Program-made: the position numbers and the translations under genes
Source of the DNA: Mya arenaria
Taxonomy: Eukaryota; Mollusca; Bivalvia; Myida; Myidae
Reading direction: 5' to 3'
Length of the DNA stretch: 64,000 nucleotides
Assembly: GCF_026914265.1 (NCBI RefSeq)
Contig: NC_069135.1
Location: forward strand, 2,497,001 to 2,561,000
In this document: positions 1 through 11,793 of the stretch, piece after piece
Layout: every line of letters begins with the position of its first letter
Position numbering within the stretch: position 1 is the first letter of the stretch
The notes under the pieces: model-generated
Seen by the model: the letters and a program-made list of their open reading frames with translations, nothing else
Database searches by the model: none
Told to the model about the DNA's origin: nothing

Positions 1-2697
1 AGATATGAATAGTATTAAATAAGCAAAAACTGCCCCCCCCCCCCCCGGGTAATGGCCTAATTATGTTCTTCGAATTACGGTCTGACTTCGTACTGAGTTT
101 TAATGTAATACTTTTTGTTTTGTCTTATATCGTCATTATTCGTCAATATACAGTTCACATGGAACATTTCACTGGCGTAATCTCGTATATTAATCGTATT
201 CAGAGTCATGATGAGATTGGTAGATACCAGTGTACACCAGATTTTGACCAACTACTTCACATCATATGCTTATCACCTAAGTTAACATGTATTCATCCAG
301 CAGTGTATGTGTGTATGAAATCGATGTTTGATTTTTTAAACAAGCCGAGCAACTACGCATAATTTGATTTTTCTATTGTTTATTTTCATCCATCTGTAAT
401 CAGAAATACAGTTTAAATTAGTACTTGTGGTTTGTATGCATGTATTATGGCACAGTGGAGAGACATGTACTCAAAAGTTTATGAATATATTAATTGCTAA
501 GATAAACCATGTACATAATTAACACATAGTCACGTATCTATGTCTCCGCGCCTAATACGTACAAACATTTACACATAGTCACGTATCTAGATCAGCTCAT
601 GCCAACAACCTCTGAAGTGTTCTGATATCTCATTATCAAGGATTGTGGATAACACTTTATGAACCTACCTGTAGAGGTTAAATCATAACAAGGCTACGTT
701 AAACTATTTTTTGTAAACCTTGCCATTTTCATTTAAGAGCATATATACACATCGGGTACATACGGAGTTATTTGGCGAGAAATTGGTCTTCCGTTATAAG
801 GAGCATGCATCGATTGATTTTTGAATAGTATTTTACCATATTTTATTAACAGCAGAATATAAATGTATTGTATCATATATTAAGAATATTAAAACTTATA
901 TGTACTTGATTCTTGTGGTATGATCGTCTCCAACTGAAAGAGTAGTTTAATGAGTGTTGTTTGTGGTTTGCGATCCAACCCCTTCAACCCAGCATGGCCA
1001 TCGACCTCATCACCCCTCGATGTGGGTACTACATAAAAGCGCGTATATATCATTGGTAGACGTTTTATTCTGTGATTTAACAGAATTTAACAGCCTATGT
1101 GAGTCTCAACTGTTGAACAGACCGGTTTAGAACACTTGCCATTTATAATTCATGAAAGCCGTTTTCATACAAAAACATTCTCTATTGATGTGCATTAGAA
1201 AGTTCAAAGATCTACGGAGTTAATTATGATTTTGCTTAACTAAATCTTGAGTTCAAAGAGACATTAACTTGATGCTGTATACAGGATAGTTATGTGTTGA
1301 TTACTCATTACCAAGCTATGACCACAAATAGTTCAATATGCGTGAGCATATGAGACAAAACATACACAATAAGAACGACAGCATCAGACAACCCGCTATC
1401 AATGTCACAAGATGATGGCACATGTCGACCCCCTATCTCCAAGTGTCTGGGATCTAAATAGCGAATTAACACACTCCCAATATGCTTGATCTTTTTCTTA
1501 CGGTGAACTGGGGACATGTCTTCTGGTGAATGTCGCGTTTGCTTGCAATGTTGGCTCTTTAAGCACACACGAACTGGTTTATGGTCGATTCAATGATAGG
1601 ATTGAACTCTTCATAGATGTTTCCCCGGAATTTTTTTCCAATCACATAAAGAGAGTGGATTTTCAATAAATAAAAGTGTATATAAAATTTACACTGTCAA
1701 GTCAAAGATAGAATCTAAACCGCCAGTTTTTTTCAGTTTCTCCGCCAAAATCACTATTTAGGACGCATATGTATGGGTTAGCAGCCAATACGACCTCTTG
1801 TTCTGTATGAATTCTAACTATCGCATGTATGTTTATAACAATGAAAGAGTGCAATATTTATATTGGCATTGAAAAATTTCTAATTATATGTTTGATGAAG
1901 GCTCTTAATTTCGAAACAGCTTCGAGCGTGATACCGCATAAATACATGACATGTTCATACAGTCATTCTAGTTGTACATCATACCGGCAGCCCTTCTATC
2001 ATGCTTAGAAGTGAAGTGTTCAGGTTATTGAAACCTGTTCTGACAGGAGCGAGGTTAGGGTTTCGGTAACCGGTTCATCAGTTAATTAAAGGCGGTGTTT
2101 ACAACATTTTATATTTAGTAATAAAGCTATTTTGATAGTTGATATTTGCGACTGTACTATTCTGTGTCTTTCCTTGAGAGACTGTAAGGCTCATAGTAAA
2201 ACTGCCAGACTGCTGGGCTTGTCCATTTGAATTGCATTATGACACATATAGGAGACAGTGTACTCTTGATTGATGATTCGTATTTAAATTTCTGCATAAA
2301 GTTTCCCTTTGTCGTATATATTCATATTATGATACGGTCTAGATTACCAAGAAGATAAACCGGCATTGAGTTTGACAAGTTATTTGCTGATCTTGTCTGC
2401 CTGTATCTAGCTGTATGAGGTTGTTTGGACATACCACTGCACTAATAGCTTTGCATTTGGCACCGCCCGCAAAACTGTAGCATATGGGAAAGGGTTAACT
2501 TACTTAATTATTTATTTGCATTTGTCTTACTGTACCCTGTTATCTTGCCGTGTACGAGTTGCTTGACTTGCTCTACATTACTGTTTTTATAAAAAATATA
2601 AAAAATAAATTACCATTTATATTCATATGTTTTATAACGTAATACATGATTATTTTTGAAAACGCACACAGGGCTTACATATGCTTTCTTACTACAG
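1..2697. other. Upstream region of USP copy 1, no gene recognised
   Basis: AT-rich DNA with a C14 run near position 33 and no open frame that resembles a known protein. USP copy 1 needs an upstream exon encoding its first beta strand and nucleotide-binding Asp. I searched both strands by eye for such an exon here and found none, so it probably lies before the window. The small frames at 63-362 and 1308-1568 have no recognisable features. Confidence 0.5.
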
Positions 2698-2793
2698 TTT
2701 ATCTTGGCAACATTCGGAAAGAAAACGACAAGGTGTACCTGATTCACACAGTGGAGATTAACAGCGTCCTACATTCCACCCAGTGGTACAGCT
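2698..2793 (+). CDS. Universal stress protein copy 1, internal exon a
   Basis: The acceptor ...ctactacag ends at 2697 and the donor t|gtaagtatg starts at 2794. The exon opens with 2 nt of a split codon, encodes 31 residues from YLGNIRKENDKVYLIHT to HSTQWYS, and ends with 1 nt of the next codon. It matches the alpha1-beta2 part of the USP fold (xENDKVYL followed by a hydrophobic strand). The paralogous exon at 19136-19231 has the same length, phase and about 70% identical residues. The USP family (UspA, Pfam PF00582) binds ATP in many members and is linked to stress responses; the family is greatly expanded in molluscs. The N-terminal exon is not seen, so the protein is incomplete here. Confidence 0.8.
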
Positions 2794-5700
2794 GTAAGTA
2801 TGACAACATATATTACCACAGTGATACAGCTGTAAGTATGCCACAAAATATTACCACAGTGGTACAGCTATAAGTATGCAACAATACATTACCACAGTGA
2901 TACAGCTGTAAGTATGCCACAATACATTACAACAGCGATACAGTTGAAAGTATGCCACAATCCATTATCACAGTGATACAGCTGTAAGTATGCCACAAAA
3001 CATTACCACAGTGGTACAGCTGTACGTATGCCACCATATATTACCACAGTGGTACAGCTGTATGTATGCAACCATATATTACCACAGTGGTACAACTGTA
3101 AGTATGCCACCATACATTACCACAGTGGTACAGCTGTAAGTATGCCACAATACATTACCACAGTGGTACAGCTGTAAGTATTATCACATATATTACCACA
3201 GTGGTACAGCTGTGGAGTATGGCAGCATATATTGCCACAATGGTACATCTGTAAGAAGGGCAACGTATATTACCACAGTGGTACAGCTGTAAGTGTGGCA
3301 GCATATATTACCACACTTGTACAGCTGTAAGTATGGCAGCATGTATGACCATACTAGTACAGCTGTAAGTATGGCAACACATAAGGCCACAGTGCTTCAT
3401 ATTATTACCACAGTGGTAGGACTGTAAGTATGGCATCACATATGACCACAGTTGTATAGCAGTGAGTATAGCGTCATGTAATACCACTCTGGTATAGCTA
3501 TAATTATTGCAGCAATTATTACCACAGTGGTATAGATGTAAGAATGGCAACTTATATTACCACAGTGCATCATATATCACCACAGTGGTACAGCTGTATG
3601 GCAATAAATATGTCCACAGTGGTACAACTGTAAGAATGGCTGAATAAATTACCACAGAGGTACAGCTGTAAGTATGGCAGCATATATTACCACAGTGGTA
3701 CAGCTGTAAATATGGCAGTATATATTACCACACTGGTACAGTTGTAAGTATGACAGCATGTTTTACCAGTGACCCAGCTGTAAGTTTTACAGCTTGTTTT
3801 ACCACAGTGGTACAGCTTTATGTATGGCAGCATATGTTTCCACTATGGTACAGCAGTAAGTATGTCAGCATATATCACCACAGTGATACAGCTGTAAGTA
3901 TGCCAGCATATATTACCACTATGGTACAGCTGTAAGTATGGCAGCATATATCACCACAGTGGTACAGCTGTAAGTTTGACCACATATATTACCACAATGG
4001 TACAGCTGTAAGTATGGCTGCATATATCATCACAGAGGTACAGCTATAAGTATGGCAGCTTATATAACCACTATGGTACAGCTGTAAGTATGGCTGCATA
4101 TATCACCACAGTAGTACAGCTGTACATATGGCAGTATATATTACCACAGTGGTACAGCAGTAAGTATGACAGTATATATTACCACACTGGTACAGTTGTA
4201 AGTATGACAGCATGTTTTACCAGTGACACAGCTGTAAGGTTTACAGCTTGTTTTACCACAGTGGTACAGCTGCAAGTTTTACAGCTTGTTTTACCACAGT
4301 GGTACAGCTGCAAGTATGGCAGCATATATTACCACAGTGTTACAGCTGTTAGAATGGCAGCATATATTACCACAGTGGTACAGCTGTGAGAATGGCAGCA
4401 TATATTACCACAGTGGTACAGCTGTTAGAATGGCAGCATATATTACCACAGTGGTACAGCTGTTAGTATGGCAGCATATATTACCACAGTGGTACAGCTG
4501 TAAGTTCGACAGGATATATTACCACAGTGGTACAGCTGTAAGTACGGCAGCATATATCATTACAGTGGTACAGCTGTAAGTATGGCAGCATATATCATTA
4601 CAGTGGTACAGCTGTAAGTACGGCAGCATATATCATTACAGTGGTACAGCTGTAAGTACGGCAGCATATATCATTACAGTGGTACAGCTGTAAGTACGGC
4701 AGCATATATCATTACAGTGGTACAGCTGTAAGTACGGCAGCATATATCATTACAGTGGTACAGCTGTAAGTATGGCAGCATATATCATTACAGTGGTACA
4801 GCTGTAAGTACGGCAGCATATATTACCACAGTGGTACAGCTGTAAGTTTGACAGGATATATTACCACAGTGGTACAGCTGTAAGTACGGCAGCATATATC
4901 ATTACAGTGGTACAGCTGTAAGTACGGCAGCATATATCATTACAGTGGTACAGCTGTAAGTACGGCAGCATATATCATTACAGTGGTACAGCTGTAAGTA
5001 CGGCAGCATATATCATTACAGTGGTACAGCTGTAAGTACGGCAGCATATATCATTACAGTGGTACAGCTGTAAGTATGGCAGCATATTTAACCACAATGG
5101 TACAGCTGTAAGTATGGCTGCATATATCACCACAGTGGTACAGCTGTTAGTATGACCGCATATATTATCACAGCGGTACCGCTGTAAGTGTGGCAGCATA
5201 TATCACCACAGAGGTACAGCTGTAAGTATGGCAGTATATATTACCACAGTGGTACAGCTGTTAGAATGGCAGCATATATTACCATAGTGTTACAGCTGTT
5301 AGAATGGCAGCATATATTACCACAGTGGTACAGCTGTGAGAATGGCAGCATATATTACCACAGTGGTACAGCTGTGAGAATGGCAGCATATATTACCACA
5401 GTGGTACAGCTGTTAGAATGGCAGCATATATTACCACAGTGGTACAGCTGTTAGTATGGCAGCATAAATTACCACAGTGGTACAGCTGTAGGTATGGCAG
5501 CATACATTACCACAGTGGTACAGCTGTTAGAATGGCAGCATATATTACCACAGTGGTACAGCGGTTAGTATGGCAGCATATATTACCACAGTGGTACTGC
5601 TGTAAATATGGCAGCATAAATTACCACAGTGGTACAGCTGTGAGAATGGCAGCATATATTACCACAGTGGTACAGCTGTGAGAATGGCAGCATATATTAC

Positions 5701-5893
5701 CACAGTGGTACAGCTGTTAGAAGGGCAGCATATATTACCAAAGTGGTACAGCGGTTAGTATGGCAGCATATATTACCAAAGTGGTACAGCTGTTAGTATG
5801 GCAGCACAAATCTCCACTTTGGTTCGACTGTAAGTATGGCAGCATATATTACCACTATGGTACAGCTGTAAGTATGGCAGCATATTAACCACA
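2782..5893 (+). repeat. ~38-bp minisatellite beginning at the exon a splice donor
   Basis: About 80 tandem units of roughly 38 bp. The unit reads, in two parts, CAGTGGTACAGCTGTAAGTA then TGGCAGCATATATTACCA. It overlaps the last 12 bases of USP exon a (2782-2793) and continues without a gap through its donor into the intron, filling most of intron 1. Unit variants differ at the GTAAGT (GTTAGA, GTGAGA, GTAAGTACGG) and in the TATATTACC/TATATCATT segment. A homogeneous sub-block of the TATCATTACAG type lies at about 4550-5070. Confidence 0.95.
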
Positions 5894-6123
5894 CATGCAG
5901 AAATTGTTCAATACGGCCACAAAATCATTAAATGTATTGCGATAATATTGGAGACATCAACGTTTTTTTTTGTAGGTCGATTATTCTTACAATTAACAAA
6001 ATGTAATGATTATTAATACGTTTGTTTCTATTTTTTCAAACACGCACCTTATAATTCAGAGGAAAACCAGTTTATGCTAAGTGTTTTTGTTTTCTCAGTT
6101 TCAAACGATTCCCCATATTTCAG

Positions 6124-6230
6124 CCCCATACTCGTTTGACAAGGAGATGCTGTTAAATCTGTTGGAAGAAGAGAAAAAGAAAATCCGACACAAGCTTGAA
6201 GCCTTTGCTGTTCTTCTAAAGGAAGCTGGG
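6124..6230 (+). CDS. Universal stress protein copy 1, internal exon b
   Basis: The acceptor is ...catatttcag (ends 6123) and the donor is gg|gtaagatgg (6231). The first 2 nt complete the Ser codon begun by exon a. The exon then encodes 35 residues, PYSFDKEMLLNLLEEEKKKI through LLKEAG, ending in phase 0. This is the charged amphipathic helix alpha2 of the USP fold. The exon at 19785-19891 matches it in length and phase, which confirms the splice sites. Confidence 0.85.
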
Positions 6231-6465
6231 GTAAGATGGATGTAGATGGGATTCAGTGTTGTTGTTGTTGTTTTTGTTGTTGTTTGTGTATCTGTCTGCG
6301 TGCGTTTGTTGTTATTGCAGTTCAGCTATGTTTCCTCTTCGACAACAGCCTCATTAACGCAGTTTGGGTCAATTTAAGCAATCTTCAACACAGTACATGT
6401 ACTTCAGTGATGAATGATTTTATTTCATAACATCAATGTCATGTGGCAAGTATCATGGATGACGC

Positions 6466-8129
6466 CGTGTACCCTGGTCCCTTATGTATGGCCATTGGCC
6501 GTGTACCCTGGTCCCTTATGTATGGCCATTGGCCGTGTGCCCTGGTCCCTTATGTATGGTCATTGGCCGTGTACCCTGGTCCCTTATGTATGGCCATTGG
6601 CCGTGTACCCTGGTCCCTTATGTATGGCCATTGGCCGTGTACCCTGGTCCCTTATGTATGGCCATTGGCCGTGTACCCTGGTCCCTTATGTATGGCCATT
6701 GGCCGTGTACCCTGGTCCCTTATGTATGGCCATTGGCCGTGTACCCTGGTCCCTTATGTATGGCCATTGGGCGTGTACCCTGGTCCCTTATGTATGGCCA
6801 TTGGCCGTGTACCCTGGTCCCTTATGTATGGCCATTGGCTGTGTACCCTGGTCCCTTATGTATGGCCATTGGCTGTGTACCCTGGTCCCTTATGTATGGC
6901 CATTGGCTGTGTACCCTGGTCCCTTATGTATGGCCATTGGCCGTGTACCCTGGTCCCTTATGTATGGCCATTGGCCGTGTACCCTGGTCCCTTATGTATG
7001 GCCATTGGCCGTGTACCCTGGTCCCTTATGTATGGCCATTGGCCGTGTACCCTGGTCCCTTATGTATGGCCATTGGCTGTGTACCCTGGTCCCTTATGTA
7101 TGGCCATTGGCCGTGTACCCTGGTCCCTTATGTATGGCCATTGGCTGTGTACCCTGGTCCCTTATGTATGGCCATTGGCTGTGTACCCTGGTCCCTTATG
7201 TATGGCCATTGGCCGTGTACCCTGGTCCCTTATGTATGGCCATTGGCCGTGTACCCTGGTCCCTTATGTATGGCCATTGGCCGTGTACCCTGGTCCCTTA
7301 TGTATGGCCATTGGCCGTGTACCCTGGTCCCTTATGTATGGCCATTGGCCGTGTACCCTGGTCCCTTATGTATGGCCATTGGCCGTGTACCCTGGTCCCT
7401 TATGTATGGCCATTGGCCGTGTACCCTGGTCCCTTATGTATGGCCATTGGCCGTGTACCCTGGTCCCTTATGTATGGCCATTGGCCGTGTACCCTGGTCC
7501 CTTATGTATGGCCATTGGCCGTGTACCCTGGTCCCTTATGTATGGCCATTGGCCGTGTACCCTGGTCCCTTATGTATGGCCATTGGCCGTGTACCCTGGT
7601 CCCTTATGTATGGCCATTGGCCGTGTACCCTGGTCCCTTATGTATGGCCATTGGCCGTGTACCCTGGTTCCTTATGTATGGCCATTGGCCGTGTACCCTG
7701 GTCCCTTATGTATGGCCATTGGCCGTGTACCCTGGTCCCTTATGTATGGCCATTGGCCGTGTACCCTGGTCCCTTATGTATGGCCATTGGCCGTGTACCC
7801 TGGTCCCTTATGTATGGCCATTGGCCGTGTACCCTGGTCCCTTATGTATGGCCATTGGCCGTGTACCCTGGTCCCTTATGTATGGCCATTGGCCGTGTAC
7901 CCTGGTCCCTTATGTATGGCCATTGGCCGTGTACCCTGGTTCCTTATGTATGGCCATTGGCCGTGTACCCTGGTCCCTTATGTATGGCCATTGGCCGTGT
8001 ACCCTGGTCCCTTATGTATGGCCATTGGCCGTGTACCCTGGTCCCTTATGTATGGCCATTGGCCGTGTACCCTGGTCCCTTATGTATGGCCATTGGCTGT
8101 GTACCCTGGTCCCTTATGTATGGCCATTG
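6466..8129 (+). repeat. 34-bp minisatellite in USP intron 2
   Basis: About 49 nearly identical head-to-tail units of 34 bp. The unit in two parts is CGTGTACCCTGGTCCCTTAT then GTATGGCCATTGGC. Variation is almost limited to one position (GGCC/GGCT before GTG) plus a few single changes, so homogenisation is recent. Because 34 is not a multiple of 3 and the unit lacks forward stops, three long overlapping forward frames arise (up to 588 codons). They are repeat artefacts. Confidence 0.95.
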
Positions 8130-10181
8130 AGATTATTCAAAGCGCACAATATAGGCTCATGCAAAACATTCTTTTTTTAATTTTAATAAATTATCGAGTT
8201 TAACTTGTTTGACTTTAATGAAAAAACAAAAAAAGGCATATGCTTTAAATACAGATAAATGTATTAGCGATATTTTTGCGCTTATTTAACTAGCGAATTT
8301 GTGGCTACGTAGCCATTAATTTAAAATATAAATTACATCAACCTATAGTGTGCGCCTGTAAGTGTGTATACCGATTGCTTCTTCCCGTGTCATGTTGAAA
8401 TTCTACACGTGCGAAGGAGAGTTGAAGAGTTTGCCTTTTCTTGGGTAATGATATATCACAGAGAGAAACTTAACGATTTGGCTTTCAAAATTGCAGCTCC
8501 ATTAACGTTGACAGCAAAACTGGCTTATTGATTTAATAATTGTTCCTTGGCGCATTTTTACTACTACTACTGTCAACAAGAGGATGGCTTTTGTGTAAGT
8601 GATAAACCGTTTCTGCCAGTCGGATGTCTTAATGTACACCAGCCTGCACGGCCCCAGCTAGGGCTCTCTTGAAATATTGTTTCATATTCATTGCCTGTTG
8701 GTGCAATTCTGATCTGAACAATATTTGTGGTAATTACAAAACTTATCCACTGGTAAGTATTCTTGTTCAGCAGGAATTCATCAACACTAAGCATGAAATA
8801 AAATAGATTAAAAAAACACAAATTAACAATACTGCATTGTCTTCCGTTGATGTATGCAGTGGAAATTCACTCTCCCCCCACGTTTTGCGTAGGAAATGAC
8901 GAGGTATTTCTGTTTCTTCATAAATGCTTTATATGTTCTATAAAGTTCAGATGTAGGACATTGTTAATTCTCATCTCTAAGACTTAGTCTGTCGATCATG
9001 TTATAATGATTACTCTCATTGCATTAGTTTTATCAGAGTGCATTTTGTATAATTTGCTTGGAAACTATTTGCACGATAAATGTTTAGTGATATGTTTGCA
9101 TAGAAGACCACATTATTAAAGGAAATATTGATGTATATGTAAAAACTTTGAAGCGACTCGCTCATGTTTTATAAAATGCACTCCTTAATAAAAAAGGTGC
9201 GGCAAATCATTAGGATTGTTAATACTAAGATACTGACGGCTGGAACCCTACAACATGGTTTTATATACTTAAATTGTATTTTTATTTACGATTTCGGTAC
9301 AAAAAGTAAAAACAATATAATAATAGTTTTTTTCTGGTACATTTATATCGTGAAAACATTGGGCCTAAAATCATGAGCGAGTACCTTATGTGTCATATTC
9401 TTTGAATAAAGGAGGAGTTTCTTATGTATCAGATTAAATACCAATCACTAGATCTAAATGAGAAAAAAGAGCAAAACGAGCTTTGACACATTTTCCAGTT
9501 TGAAGTACTATAAGATACTCTCTTTTAAAACACATCATTTGGTCGATTGTATATTAGGTGTTCAGGCTCACACCACCGCTAAAGGGATCGCAGGACATAT
9601 TCACATTTAACTGTTTAGAAGAGCTCTAACAACCAAAAACCCATACCGGTAAATTGTTGAGTTTTCATTGTCTGTTGCATTCAGAAACACTATAAATATT
9701 GTCGTAATGTCCGTTATAATGGAACTCCTTTATTTAATTTGTTGAAATTAGTTAGCATGGGTACTGCATCTTCCTCTTCTGTATTGAATCCAAGATTAGG
9801 CACCTCTCAGTAATTAGGCCTTCTCGCTTTAATCCCAAGGATGTAAACTAACAATAATTATTGATAGATGCGTTTTTGTTACACAGCTTAGATGTGTATC
9901 ATGTGGTTGACATGCCGCTTCATGTCAATTGTCCCTGTAGACAAAGTTATATCTTGTTTTCAATAGGATCCTTAGGGTTTCATTTGCTGAAGATATTGTA
10001 AGGCGGCATCACTTGACAAGAGATCCGCGTGCTGGGTTTAAGCAGCAGTTCCGCGTTTTGCATGCCAAACAAGGTTTATTTATTAACCACTGATCTTATT
10101 TTGTGTCACACTATCATTATTTCCTCCTTTATTAGATATCAACGTGTTACAAATTAGTACCAGAGTATATTTTATCTACAG
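8130..10181. other. Remainder of USP intron 2, nothing recognised
   Basis: AT-rich intronic sequence between the 34-bp array and the terminal exon. I see no exon, RNA gene or repeat with clear boundaries. Confidence 0.5.
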
Positions 10182-10406
10182 ATTGACGGCACGGTCAAGA
10201 GCATCCATGCTGAGACCCCGGGTGAAGGCGTCCTTAAAGCTGTGGAAGAGATAGGTGCGTCACTCGTTGTGTTAGGGTGTCGCGGGATGGGGAAGCTGCG
10301 GCGGACGTTCATGGGGAGCGTGAGCGACTACGTGCTGCACCACGCCCCGGTACCCGTGCTCATCTGTCGCCATCACGAGGACGAGCAGCACAAGCACCAT
10401 AAATAA
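10182..10406 (+). CDS. Universal stress protein copy 1, terminal exon
   Basis: The acceptor tttatctacag ends at 10181, and the exon runs in phase 0 to TAA at 10404-10406. It encodes 74 residues containing GASLVVLGCRG and the ATP-binding signature G-2X-G-9X-G-S (GCRG, nine residues, GS), followed by the closing strand APVPVLICR. That arrangement defines the ATP-binding subgroup of USPs. The chain ends in a His-rich tail, RHHEDEQHKHHK. Exons a, b and this one splice in frame to give 141 residues, a little short of a full USP domain; only the N-terminal strand is missing. A possible AATAAA lies near 11478. Confidence 0.9.
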   Translation: MDGTVKSIHAETPGEGVLKAVEEIGASLVVLGCRGMGKLRRTFMGSVSDYVLHHAPVPVLICRHHEDEQHKHHK

Positions 10407-11793
10407 CTCCCCTCTTAGATCGTTTAAGCTTAACATCATTGGTGTCACAATTAAACTTCATTTTACTGGACTATGGGAACAACCTGCACGGTGTAATTTA
10501 ACACCACGATACTGCCATTCTTTCAAAGGCTCTGCGATATTTTTGTTATTTGTAAATATAAGGTTGTGAAGTTGAGCCTGTGTGAAATTCTTATCTTATT
10601 TTAGGCATCTGATGACACAATACTATGAACATTTGATGGCACGATCATTATAGGGTTTTATTTAAAGGGTTTAATGTGTACAGGAAGAATATGTTGTTAT
10701 TATATCGATAAATATATTGCAAATACGCTGCTTGGGTATTGAAATATTAAACCACGGTCATTTCACTTCCATTTTCAAAATGAAGAAAAAAATACAAACT
10801 CATATCTTTAGCTGTAATATATTTTAAGCCAGTGTTTTGATATCTTGGTAATAATTAAGTAACGGCCTTTCGAATGATGCCAAGATAACATTAGTTCACA
10901 CGGCACCAAACTTAAACATTATTGTGATGGGTGAAATAACGAACTGATGTGTACATCAAATACCTTCATAGCTGCTTGTGTCATATTTTAGATTTCTATT
11001 GGTGTAATTGTGTAAACACATGTTCTGATTCTGTGTTTATTCATTGAATTGTATTGAAAAATGAAGTAATTTTATTTCTAAACATCGGAATTCACATTTT
11101 GGCTGAACTTGAGATCGTAAAATAATCGTTAACACAGAAATGTGAATGGAAAGTTGTTAATTGCTTAGAATGAGTATATCCACAGTTACTTAATATGTAC
11201 AAATGTTCTTGTTGTTGTTGTTTTTTCCAAGTGTAATATAATCAGAAATGTAATCACGCTTGCTGACGGATGGGGGTTTATTAGTAACAAAAAACCCACA
11301 CCGAAGCTTTTGCCTAAAACCAATGTGATGTTTGTTGAGAATCAAGTGTCCTGCAGTTTATATGCATTATTTCCTGTATGTAAGTCGCGTATCTTTATGG
11401 CACTTTACAAATAGCACCTTGTGAACTTGTTCATTATTAGTTTTACCAATGTGCCATTGAACGTAAGCAATTGTATGAATAAACTGTTTAACATCATCTG
11501 GCGACGCAACACTTCAGCTTTGATGGCAAATTTGCGTGGAAATCATTTAGATCATTTGCTTACATAATTTTGTCTGAAGTGTTTTATGCAATACCACATG
11601 TTGTCCATCACTGCCATTATAACATAACGCTTCGTATGAATTAAAGACACATCCATAACGGCCATTTATATAGGACCAAATGAATTCTGGTGTTTCTATT
11701 AAGAACAATATAGTTGAGTATATAATGCAATATTCAGAATAAAACAAAGTGTATAATAAAGTTTTACGATGCTTCTCTTTGAGGACTTTGTAT
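10407..11793. other. 3' flank of USP copy 1
   Basis: Presumed 3' UTR and intergenic DNA, AT-rich. A GAATAAAC motif near 11478 is the first plausible polyadenylation signal. I see no gene. Confidence 0.4.

Noticed and set aside
63-362. 99-codon forward frame near the window start
   Set aside because: No family resemblance and AT-driven composition; it does not encode the missing USP N-terminal strand.
2646-5893. Direct repeats considered as a CRISPR array
   Set aside because: Units are contiguous with no unique spacers, and the host is a eukaryote with introns.
6414-8203. Three overlapping ~550-590-codon forward frames
   Set aside because: A 34-bp unit read in three phases; it lies in a USP intron.
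8573-8821. 82-codon minus-strand frame in USP intron 2
   Set aside because: No homology that I recognise and no splice signals.
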